Source: Frankia sp.
GTDB taxonomy: Bacteria > Actinomycetota > Actinomycetes > Frankiales > Frankiaceae
Assembly (NCBI GenBank): GCA_019689615.1
Contig: JADGHD010000396.1
Span: 1-5,010 of the forward strand
Direction of reading: 5' to 3'
DNA length: 5,010 bases
In this document: piece by piece, positions 1 to 5,010 of the stretch
Layout: every line of letters starts with the position of its first letter
How positions within the stretch are numbered: position 1 is the first letter of the stretch
Notes under the pieces: generated by a model
Told to the model about the DNA's origin: nothing
The model's database searches: none
Seen by the model: only the letters and a program-made list of their open reading frames with translations
Program-made: the position numbers and the translations under genes

Positions 1-1291
1 GCGCCGGCTGCGGCCACGGCGTGGGCGTCGGCGAGCGCGGCACCGGCGACTGCGGGACCGGCGACTGCGGGACCGGTGGCGGGGTGGGCTGGGCCGGCGC
101 TGGCGAGCGCGGCGTCTGCGTGGCCGGGGACCACGTCGCGGCCGCCGCCGGGTTCACCGGCGCCGCGGTCGGCGGGTAGCCGGCCGGCGGTGGCGAGTAC
201 GTCGGGCCCGGCGCCGGCACCGGCCCGGCGGCCGGGGACACCGGCCCGCTGGCCGCCGGCACCGGGCTGGTCCCCGGCGGCGGGCTGAGCGTGCCGGTCG
301 TGGCCGGCACCGGCCGTATCCCCGAGACCGGCGGCTCGCTGGACTGCCGGCGCTGCCCGCCCCGGCCGAACAGCCCGCGCCTGCGCGGCTGGCTCTCGGT
401 GCCTGGCGTGGCCGGCCCCGCGGCCGGCGGCACGTCGGCGGGCAGCGCGCCCCCGCTCATCAGCGCGACCCGTAGCTGTTCCGCGGTCGGCCGGCGCTCC
501 GGCTCCTTGCGCATCGCGGCGTCGACCAGCGGAACCAGCTCGGGCGGCACGCCTTCGGCGTTCGCCGGCTCGTGCAGGATCCGGTAGAGCAGCGCCTCCA
601 TCCGGCCCTCGCCGAACGGCGGCCGGCCGGTGGCCGCGAAGATCGTGATCGCGCCCCAGGCGAAGACGTCGGCCGCCGAGGTGACCGGGGCGTCGATGAT
701 CTGCTCGGGCGCCATGTAGCCGGGGGTACCGATGGCGGCCCGGGTCCGGCTCATGTCGCCGGAGCCCTCGAAGTCACGGGCCAGGCCGAAGTCGATCACC
801 TTCGGGCCGACCGGGGAGAGCAGCACGTTGGCCGGGGTCAGGTCGCGGTGCACGATCCCGGCCGCGTGGATGGCGGACAGCGCGGTGGCCACCGACAGCG
901 CCAGCTGCTCCAGGTCGGCCGGCCGCAGCGGCCCGCGCCGCGCCACCATCTTCGACAGCGTCGGGCCCTCGACATACTCGGTGACCAGGTACGGGTACAA
1001 CCCGTCCGGGTCGGCGTCGAGGACGGCGGCGGTGGTGAACCGGCGGACGCGCTGGGCACTCTCCGCCTCCCGGCGGAACCGGGCCCGGAACTCGGGGCGC
1101 TCGGCCAGCTCGGGCTTGATCACCTTGATCGCGACCGGTGTGCCGTCGGGCGCACGGCCGAAGTAGACGGTGCCCATGCCGCCCTGGCCGAGCCGGCCGA
1201 CGATCTGGTAACGGCCCAGCCGGCGAGGGTCGGTCGCCTGCAGCGGGGCAGGGCTGGGACCTGACACCGGCGGTGGGGTCGATCCTGCCAC
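1..1291 (-). CDS. PknB-like Ser/Thr protein kinase, 3' end cut by window edge
   Basis: Cytosolic Hanks-type kinase domain (about residues 28-275 of the 430 visible) that would transfer ATP phosphate to Ser/Thr of partner proteins. Seen in order: Gly-rich loop GQGGMG (35-40), VAIK with ATP lysine K56, probable helix-C Glu E75, HRDLTPAN with catalytic D150 and N155, DFG at 167-169, activation loop with S177, S181, T183 and T189, GTPGYMAPE ending at E196, D208 in the DVFAWG segment, and R267. The usual Lys of HRDLKPxN is Thr (T152). After about 285 comes a Pro/Ala/Thr/Ser-rich linker, with a basic patch (QPRRRGLFGRGGQRRQ) and VPQSP repeats, running off the window. Relatives often continue to a transmembrane helix and extracytoplasmic sensor; neither is visible here. 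The GTG start at 1291 is chosen because GGGGAGG lies 8 bases upstream. The frame stays open to 1522, so a longer N-terminus is possible. Kinase identity is certain; the substrate is unknown. Confidence 0.96.
   Translation of the reverse strand, partial: MAGSTPPPVSGPSPAPLQATDPRRLGRYQIVGRLGQGGMGTVYFGRAPDGTPVAIKVIKPELAERPEFRARFRREAESAQRVRRFTTAAVLDADPDGLYPYLVTEYVEGPTLSKMVARRGPLRPADLEQLALSVATALSAIHAAGIVHRDLTPANVLLSPVGPKVIDFGLARDFEGSGDMSRTRAAIGTPGYMAPEQIIDAPVTSAADVFAWGAITIFAATGRPPFGEGRMEALLYRILHEPANAEGVPPELVPLVDAAMRKEPERRPTAEQLRVALMSGGALPADVPPAAGPATPGTESQPRRRGLFGRGGQRRQSSEPPVSGIRPVPATTGTLSPPPGTSPVPAASGPVSPAAGPVPAPGPTYSPPPAGYPPTAAPVNPAAAATWSPATQTPRSPAPAQPTPPPVPQSPVPQSPVPRSPTPTPWPQPA
31..75 (-). repeat. 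15-base tandem repeat coding VPQSP units in the kinase linker
   Basis: Two identical copies of gcgactgcgggaccg (46-60 and 61-75) are followed on the left by a diverged third copy (31-45). On the minus strand they encode VPQSP, VPQSP, VPRSP, inside the Pro-rich linker. The Ser-Pro units suit an extended, flexible spacer. Perfect identity of two units suggests recent slippage duplication. Confidence 0.85.
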
Positions 1292-1299
1292 CAGCGCAG

Positions 1300-1306
1300 C
1301 CTCCCC
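1300..1306 (-). promoter_or_regulatory. Shine-Dalgarno site deciding the kinase GTG start
   Basis: The minus strand reads GGGGAGG here, 8 bases before the GTG at 1291-1289. The two other in-frame GTG codons upstream (1519 and 1495) lack a well-spaced site, which favours the short form beginning MAGSTPPPVSG. Confidence 0.7.
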
Positions 1307-1359
1307 GCGTGTGCTCCTGACCGGGCGCCGGGCCAGCCACCCGGCGCGCTGCCGGCGGC

Positions 1360-1467
1360 GGTCGCCGTCTGCTCGGTCGGTCTGTTCCGTGGTCGTCTGA
1401 TCAGCGGCCGGCTGGGCTACGTCGTCCGAATGGCGGTCATCTGAACAGTGGTCGCTTCGATCAGTGG
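1360..1467. repeat. Degenerate direct-repeat array, period about 15 bases, upstream of the kinase
   Basis: On the plus strand, related 16-18-base units begin at 1360, 1375, 1391, 1435 and 1450, for example ggtcgtctgatcagcgg (1391-1407), ggtcatctgaacagtgg (1435-1451) and ggtcgcttcgatcagtgg (1450-1467). Units at 1391 and 1435 agree at 14 of 17 positions. A weaker unit fits at 1420 (12 of 17 to the 1391 unit) and a very weak one near 1406, which would keep the period near 15 across the gap. The array lies in the kinase leader and is open in the kinase frame. It could be repeated coding sequence, binding sites for a regulator, or a decayed tandem repeat. Confidence 0.55.
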
Positions 1468-1485
1468 CCCGATGATCCGGCCGGA

Positions 1486-1508
1486 CGCACCACACCCCCC
1501 GTGGTGCG
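1486..1508 (-). repeat. Perfect 8-bp hairpin with G-rich loop
   Basis: cgcaccac (1486-1493) pairs perfectly with gtggtgcg (1501-1508) around a 7-base loop. On the minus strand the loop is GGGGGGT. It lies about 120 bases past the CNNM operon stop and about 195 bases before the kinase start. It could be a backup terminator or a structure in the kinase leader. No T-run follows on the minus strand. Confidence 0.5.
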
Positions 1509-1579
1509 CACGATCTCACACGCTACGCCGAGCGGGTAGCGCCGGGTAAGCCGTTCGAGGCCGCGAAGGCCGTGGTGAC

Positions 1580-1611
1580 GGGCAGCCGACAGCCCCCGCT
1601 GCCGGCTGCCC
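1580..1611 (-). terminator. Strong terminator-type hairpin after the CNNM operon
   Basis: gggcagccg (1580-1588) pairs with cggctgccc (1603-1611), and inside it cagc (1590-1593) pairs with gctg (1598-1601) around a 4-base loop. The remaining pair, 1589/1602, is A-C in a plus-strand RNA but G-U in a minus-strand RNA, so only the minus transcript forms an unbroken 14-bp stem with a GGGG loop. It begins 16 bases after the stop of the 360-residue CNNM gene. There is no T-run, as is common for actinobacterial terminators. This suggests the operon ends here and the kinase is transcribed separately. Confidence 0.75.
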
Positions 1612-1627
1612 GGCAACCGGGGCCGGC

Positions 1628-2710
1628 TCAGGCCTGGCCGACGGTCGGGGCGGCGGCCGGCGGGCGGGCCGGACGGCGGGCGGCCTCGTCGCGGATCTCG
1701 CCGACGAGCTCCTCCAGGATGTCCTCCAGCGCGACCAGGCCGAGCAGGGTGCCGTCGCCGTCGGTGACCTGGCCGAGGTGGGCGCCGGAACGCTGCATCG
1801 TGGCCAGCGCCTGCCGCAGGGTCGCGTCCGCCGACACGTGCACCAGCGGGCGCAGCCACTTCGCGGCGACCGGGGTGACCCGCTTGTCCGGCCTGGTCTC
1901 GAGCACGTCCTTGAGGTGCAGATAGCCGATCAGGCGGCCGGCGTAGTCGTGCACCGGGAACCGGGTGTACCCGGTCGTCGCGGCCAGCCGCTCGACCTCC
2001 GCCGGGGTGACGTTGGTCGGCACCGTGACCAGGCTGTCACGGGGCAGCAGCACGTCCCGGGCGGTCCGCTCGTCGAACGCGAGCGCGCCGGAGACCAGCT
2101 CGTGCTCGTCGGCCTCGAGCAGCCCCTCCCGGTGCGACTCGTCGACCAGCCCGGCCACCTCGTCGCGGGTGAAGACGCTGGCGACCTCGTCCTTCGGCTC
2201 CACCCGGACCGCGCGCAGGGCGTGGTTGGCGATCCAGTTCAGCCCGACGATCACCGGCCGCAGCAGCATCACCCAGCCGACCAGCGGCGGGGTGAGCACC
2301 AGCGCCGCCCGGTCCGGCCCGGCCAGCGCGATGTTCTTCGGCACCATCTCGCCGATCACCACGTGCAGGAACGTGACCAGGCCCAACGCGATCACGAACG
2401 CGACCGGGTGCAGCAGCGCCTCCGGCGCCCCGGCCGCCTCCATCGGTCGCTCGACGAGGTGGGCGATGGTCGGCTCGGCCAGCGCGCCGAGGCCCACCGT
2501 GCACACGGTCACGCCGAGCTGGGCGCCCGCCAGCATCAGCGAGACCCTCTCCATCGCGCGCAGCGTGATCCGGGCGAGCCCGAAGCCCGCGGCGGCCCGC
2601 GGCTCGATCGTCGTCCGCCGCGCCGAGATCAGGGCGAACTCGGCGCCGACGAACAGCGCGTTGCCCAGCAGCAGCAGGGCGGTCAGCGCCAGCCTGAAAA
2701 GGTCGCTCAT
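1628..2710 (-). CDS. CNNM/CBS-domain membrane protein (CorC/HlyC-like), short paralogue
   Basis: Integral membrane protein of 360 residues. The CNNM (DUF21) domain covers about 1-200, with hydrophobic segments near 5-27, 55-78, 99-121 and 135-160 and the family hallmark GEMVPKN at 120-126. Two CBS repeats follow at about 217-272 (containing TGYTRFPV and IGYLHLKDVL) and 288-341 (ending LGLVALEDILEELVGEI). It stops about 20 residues later, so the C-terminal CorC_HlyC domain of its upstream neighbour is absent. Family knowledge: CNNM/CorC proteins move or control Mg2+ and related cations, and the cytosolic CBS pair senses nucleotide, often Mg-ATP. The old name 'hemolysin' is not evidence of haemolysis. 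Its ATG overlaps the upstream stop (ATGA, 2710-2707) and only a weak AGGA precedes it, so it is probably translated by coupling. A joint complex with the neighbour is inferred. Confidence 0.95.
   Translation of the reverse strand: MSDLFRLALTALLLLGNALFVGAEFALISARRTTIEPRAAAGFGLARITLRAMERVSLMLAGAQLGVTVCTVGLGALAEPTIAHLVERPMEAAGAPEALLHPVAFVIALGLVTFLHVVIGEMVPKNIALAGPDRAALVLTPPLVGWVMLLRPVIVGLNWIANHALRAVRVEPKDEVASVFTRDEVAGLVDESHREGLLEADEHELVSGALAFDERTARDVLLPRDSLVTVPTNVTPAEVERLAATTGYTRFPVHDYAGRLIGYLHLKDVLETRPDKRVTPVAAKWLRPLVHVSADATLRQALATMQRSGAHLGQVTDGDGTLLGLVALEDILEELVGEIRDEAARRPARPPAAAPTVGQA
2707..2710 (-). other. ATGA start-stop overlap coupling the two CNNM genes
   Basis: On the minus strand the TGA of the 604-residue protein and the ATG of the 360-residue protein share the four bases ATGA. 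With only a weak AGGA upstream of the second start, this indicates translational coupling and production of the two proteins together. Confidence 0.9.
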
Positions 2711-4521
2711 CGCCGGCCGTCCTGTCCGCTGGCCGCCCGGCTCGCGCCGCGCGCCCCGCCGCGGTCAAGGCCGCGCCGCGGCCCGTTGCGGTGGCCGGCG
2801 TCCCGGCCGGTCGCGCCGGGCCCGGAGGTCGCCCCGCCGCGCCAGGCGTTCACCGGCGGGCGCTCCTCGCCGAGCCCGTTGTCCCGGTCGTGGCGGGCGG
2901 GCCGGTTGGGCTGCGCCGGGTGCGCCGGTTGACCGCGGTGGTGGTCGGCGCGGTCGGGACGCGGGGGGTGCGCCGGCGGGAGCGGCCCGCGGCCGTGCAC
3001 CGCCACGTCGCCCTCGGCGAGCCCGGCCGCCGGCTCGGTGGTTTCGGGCGCGCGCCCGCCGTCGCGGCCGGCCTCCGCCACGGTCCCGGCGGGTGCGCGG
3101 CTCGGCCCGGTCCGCGCGCCGCCGGTCGGCTGGGTCGAGTGGCCGCGCCCGCCGTGCCGGCCGCCGTCGGCCGCGGTCCGGGTGTCGCCCCTGTCGCCGG
3201 CCTCGGCGCCCCCGGGCTGGTCGGCCTGGGCGACGCGCTCGACCCGGACGCGGTCCACCCGCCGGCCGTCCATCCCCTCGACCGTGTACCGCACGCCGTC
3301 CACCTCGGCCACGTCCCCGGCGGCCGGGATCCGGCCGAGCGCGCGGGCCATCAGCCCACCGACGGTCTGGTATGCCTCGTGGACCGGGACCGGCACCCCG
3401 GTGAGCTCCTCGGCCTCCTCCGGCCGCAGCAGGCCGGACAGCGACCAGCTGCCGTCGCGGTGGCGGACCGCCCGCGGCGACACCCGGTCGTGCTCGTCGA
3501 CGAGGTCACCCACGATCTCCTCGATCAGGTCCTCGGCGGTGACCAGGCCATCGGTCCCGCCGAACTCGTCGACGACGATCGCCATCTGCAAACCGCCGGC
3601 CCGCAGCGTCTCCAGCAGCGGGTCAAGCGGCATCCCGGACGGGACGGTCACCACCGGCGCCATGACCGAGCGGATCGGTGTGGTCGCCCGCAGCTCCTCG
3701 GGGACGGCGACCGCGTGCTTGATGTGCACGAGGCCGATCACGTCGTCGCTGTCCTCGCCGAGGACCGGGAACCGCGAGTGCCCGGTGCGCCGGGTCAGCG
3801 CGATCACGGCCGACACCGGCTCGTCGGCGTCGAGCGAGCGCATCCGCACCCGCGGGGTCATCACGTCCTGCGCGGTGCGGTCCCCGAACAGCAGCGACCG
3901 CTGGACCAGCGCCGCGGTCTCCCTGGGCAGTGCCCCGTGCTCGGCGGAGCGGCCGACCAGGGAGAACAGCTCCTGGGCCGAGCGGGCCGAGGCCAGCTCC
4001 TCGCGCGGGGTGATCCCCATCCGGCGCAGCAGGAAGTTCGCCGCGCCGTTGAGCAGGTCGATTATCGGGCGGGTGGCGCGGGTGAAGGCGCGCTGGAAGC
4101 CCTGGGTGGCCTTCGCGGTGCCCAGGGGCCGGGCGAGCGCCAGGTTCTTCGGCACCAGCTCGCCGAAGATCATCGTCAGCACGGTGGCCAGGACGAGGGC
4201 GAGGGTCACCGACGCGCCCCTGGCCACCTCGGGGGAGGCGCCCAGCGAGGTCAGCGGTCCGTCGATCAGTTGGGCGATCGCCGGCTCGGCCAGGTAGCCG
4301 ATGCCCAGGTTCGTCAGCGTGATGCCCAGCTGGGCACCCGAGAGCTGGGTGGAGAGGGTCCTGAGCGCGGCGAGCGTGCCCCGCGCCCGGCTGTCACCGC
4401 TTTCCGCCGCCCGCGTGACGGTCGGCCGGTCGACGGTGACCAGTGCGAACTCGGCCGCGACGAAGGTCCCGCAGGCTGCCACCAGCACGACGCCGAGTAC
4501 AAGGAGGAGCGCCTCGATCAA
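2707..4521 (-). CDS. CNNM/CBS/CorC_HlyC-domain membrane protein with long disordered tail
   Basis: First gene of the operon, 604 residues. The CNNM (DUF21) domain at about 1-200 has hydrophobic segments near 3-29, 60-84 and 102-121, and the hallmark GELVPKN at 120-126. CBS repeats lie at about 216-272 (DVMTPR, TGHSRFPV, IGLVHIKHAV) and 283-340 (MAIVVDEFGGTDGLVTAEDLIEEIVGDL spans 313-340). A CorC_HlyC domain at about 352-432 includes the YQTVGGLMARALGRIP segment. By family, it acts in Mg2+ or other divalent-cation transport at the cytoplasmic membrane. Residues 433-604 are a hydrophilic tail rich in Gly, Arg, Pro, Ala, His and Asp with GGR/RGG clusters; usual relatives end near 430-460. Third codon positions in the tail remain G or C, so it is probably genuinely coded. 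The start is TTG, chosen because a GGAGGT lies 6 bases upstream. The downstream paralogue overlaps by four bases. Confidence 0.95.
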   Translation of the reverse strand: MIEALLLVLGVVLVAACGTFVAAEFALVTVDRPTVTRAAESGDSRARGTLAALRTLSTQLSGAQLGITLTNLGIGYLAEPAIAQLIDGPLTSLGASPEVARGASVTLALVLATVLTMIFGELVPKNLALARPLGTAKATQGFQRAFTRATRPIIDLLNGAANFLLRRMGITPREELASARSAQELFSLVGRSAEHGALPRETAALVQRSLLFGDRTAQDVMTPRVRMRSLDADEPVSAVIALTRRTGHSRFPVLGEDSDDVIGLVHIKHAVAVPEELRATTPIRSVMAPVVTVPSGMPLDPLLETLRAGGLQMAIVVDEFGGTDGLVTAEDLIEEIVGDLVDEHDRVSPRAVRHRDGSWSLSGLLRPEEAEELTGVPVPVHEAYQTVGGLMARALGRIPAAGDVAEVDGVRYTVEGMDGRRVDRVRVERVAQADQPGGAEAGDRGDTRTAADGGRHGGRGHSTQPTGGARTGPSRAPAGTVAEAGRDGGRAPETTEPAAGLAEGDVAVHGRGPLPPAHPPRPDRADHHRGQPAHPAQPNRPARHDRDNGLGEERPPVNAWRGGATSGPGATGRDAGHRNGPRRGLDRGGARGASRAASGQDGRR

Positions 4522-4527
4522 CGGTCG

Positions 4528-4533
4528 ACCTCC
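4528..4533 (-). promoter_or_regulatory. Shine-Dalgarno site deciding the TTG start
   Basis: The minus strand reads GGAGGT, with 6 bases (CGACCG) before the TTG at 4521-4519. This is close to ideal and supports the rare TTG start that gives MIEALLLVLG. Confidence 0.85.
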
Positions 4534-4569
4534 GCGGGCGCTCCTACACGCGCAGGCCGGTTGGAACTA

Positions 4570-4600
4570 CAGCCGGTATCAGCCGGATCGTTCATGATCC
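4570..4600. promoter_or_regulatory. Possible operator or leader element of the CNNM operon
   Basis: cagccgg occurs at 4570-4576 and again at 4580-4586, exactly one helical turn (10 bases) apart. It runs directly into the palindrome ggatc-gttcat-gatcc (4585-4600). The cluster lies about 50-80 bases upstream of the TTG start, where a repressor site or leader hairpin would be expected. No known regulator motif is recognised, and short repeats arise by chance in GC-rich DNA. Confidence 0.3.
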
Positions 4601-4841
4601 CTTCCGTCGTCGTCGCCGTGCTGGCCTTTGGCAGGCGATACCCCCGTCAACCTGCCTCAACGCACAACGCCATGCCACCGCTTCCGCCGCCCTGGCTGGG
4701 GTCCCGGCATTCCACATGAGTGCCCTGCCCGTCCGGCATCGCCCGTGCTGTCGTTCCCGTCGCCGTCTCGGCGGTGGGCCAGTCCTGTCCTTCCTCATCG
4801 TGCCTTGTCAGCGCCCTGAAGGGGGATCAACGCCGCCGGAC

Positions 4842-4919
4842 GGCACGCCGCGGCGCTCCGGGCCGGTCCCGGGCGGCACGGCCGGGCGTCGGCGTGCCCG
4901 GCGGCAGCGGCACCCGCTG
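4842..4919. repeat. GC-rich inverted-repeat block before the plus-strand gene
   Basis: ggcacgccg (4842-4850) is perfectly complementary to cggcgtgcc (4890-4898), with further self-pairing inside. A separate tight hairpin cagcgg-cac-ccgctg occupies 4905-4919. The block ends next to the TACTGT at 4921. It could be a regulatory structure or a remnant terminator; high GC alone makes such pairing fairly likely. Confidence 0.35.
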
Positions 4920-4972
4920 TTACTGTCCGTAATCAACGTGACGCGGCTTGCTGGCTCGGAAGGGGTGCGGGC

Positions 4973-5010
4973 ATGGCCAACCGAGGAGCGCGGGGGTCCA
5001 AGGGCGGCGG
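4973..5010 (+). CDS. Unidentified gene, first 12 codons only
   Basis: An ATG at 4973 is preceded by ggaagggg (4958-4965), leaving 7 bases to the start, a good ribosome site. The visible peptide is MANRGARGSKGG and the frame is open to the window edge. It is short, basic and Gly-rich, which does not identify a family. It is transcribed away from the CNNM operon, so the two share the 451-base upstream region. Nothing about its function can be said. Confidence 0.6.
   Translation, partial: MANRGARGSKGG

Larger units (their letters stand above)
1292..1627. other. Spacer between CNNM operon and kinase
   Basis: 336 bases without a gene I would accept. From right to left it contains the terminator hairpin at 1580-1611, a short hairpin at 1486-1508, the 15-base repeat array at 1360-1467, and the kinase ribosome binding site at 1300-1306. 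The kinase promoter should lie here, but I find no convincing -35/-10 pair on the minus strand. The kinase frame is open from 1522 leftward, with an Asp/Thr/Gln-rich translation (segments such as DDRHSDD and DQTTTEQTD) followed by an Arg-rich stretch. Third-position GC there is roughly 80 percent, lower than in the definite genes. Confidence 0.6.
4522..4972. other. Divergent intergenic region
   Basis: 451 bases between the CNNM operon (leftward) and an unidentified gene (rightward), with lower and less periodic GC than the genes. The short open frames here (for instance 4628-4819 plus and 4592-4798 minus) are Arg/Pro/Ser-rich, lack good ribosome sites and look non-coding. It should carry two divergent promoters. 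A weak TACTGT resembling the actinobacterial -10 form TANNNT lies at 4921-4926, 46 bases before the plus-strand ATG, with no matching -35. I found no clear promoter on the minus strand. It also holds direct repeats at 4570-4586, a palindrome at 4585-4600, an inverted repeat ggcagg/cctgcc (4630-4635 and 4651-4656), and a structured block at 4842-4919. I recognise no tRNA or known riboswitch. Confidence 0.6.

Noticed and set aside
572..1264. A plus-strand 230-codon frame opposite the kinase
   Set aside because: Antisense shadow with no domain and a composition typical of reversed GC-rich coding sequence.
774..1340. A minus-strand frame of 188 codons over the kinase
   Set aside because: It is the kinase DNA read in the wrong frame. 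The frame starting at GTG 1291 gives all kinase motifs and stays open to the window edge.
1461..1859. A minus-strand 132-codon frame across the CNNM gene end and spacer
   Set aside because: Out of frame with the real gene, no ribosome site noted, Arg/Pro/Gly-rich, and it crosses the terminator hairpin.
1778..3404. Long plus-strand open frames (1778-2932 and 1965-3404) opposite the CNNM genes
   Set aside because: Translations are Arg/His/Gln/Pro- or Ser/Arg-rich with no domain, and lie antisense to two genes with unmistakable CNNM and CBS motifs. They are by-products of extreme GC content.
1628..4521. Calling the pair haemolysins
   Set aside because: That name is historical for CorC/TlyC-like proteins. 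The visible domains are a cation-transport membrane domain and CBS sensors, with nothing toxin-like.
4522..4600. A Mg2+ or Mn2+ riboswitch in front of the CNNM operon
   Set aside because: A cation riboswitch would make sense here, but I could not recognise conserved elements of the known classes in the leader.
2791..4719. A 642-codon plus-strand open frame
   Set aside because: Antisense to the 604-residue CNNM gene. Its product is full of Arg, Gly, Asp, His and Gln with no recognisable domain.
4592..4932. Short open frames in the divergent intergenic region
   Set aside because: Arg/Pro/Ser-rich, overlapping each other on both strands, without good ribosome sites or coding periodicity.

Overview
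This is a very GC-rich window in which the coding frames have almost only G or C at third codon positions. With the Shine-Dalgarno-led GTG and TTG starts, a PknB-like Ser/Thr kinase with a long Pro/Ala/Thr linker, and a tandem pair of CNNM/CBS membrane proteins, this points to a high-GC actinomycete. The genus cannot be decided from the sequence.

Layout, right to left, because nearly everything is on the minus strand. (a) 4973-5010, plus strand: the first 12 codons of an unidentified gene that leaves the window. (b) 4522-4972: a 451-base divergent intergenic region with small repeats and hairpins but no credible gene. (c) 4521-2707: a 604-residue CNNM-CBS-CBS-CorC_HlyC transporter-type membrane protein with an unusual disordered tail of about 170 residues. 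(d) 2710-1628: a 360-residue CNNM-CBS-CBS paralogue whose ATG overlaps the stop of (c) by four bases. (e) 1627-1292: a spacer holding a strong strand-specific terminator hairpin just after (d), a second hairpin, and a degenerate array of 15-base-period repeats in front of the kinase. (f) 1291-1: a Ser/Thr protein kinase, complete in its catalytic domain and cut by the window edge inside its Pro-rich linker.

Genes (c) and (d) form a translationally coupled two-gene operon and probably act together in the membrane, by family in Mg2+ or other divalent-cation transport. Their order and length asymmetry resemble the M. tuberculosis Rv1842c-Rv1841c pair, as recalled and not searched. The kinase is on the same strand but sits behind the terminator, so it is probably transcribed separately.

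No mobile element, CRISPR array, tRNA or rRNA is visible. I do not see a clearly new system. The points most worth a second look are the kinase leader, which is open in the kinase frame and built of 15-base repeats, the RGG-like tail of the first CNNM protein, and the Lys-to-Thr change in the kinase catalytic loop.
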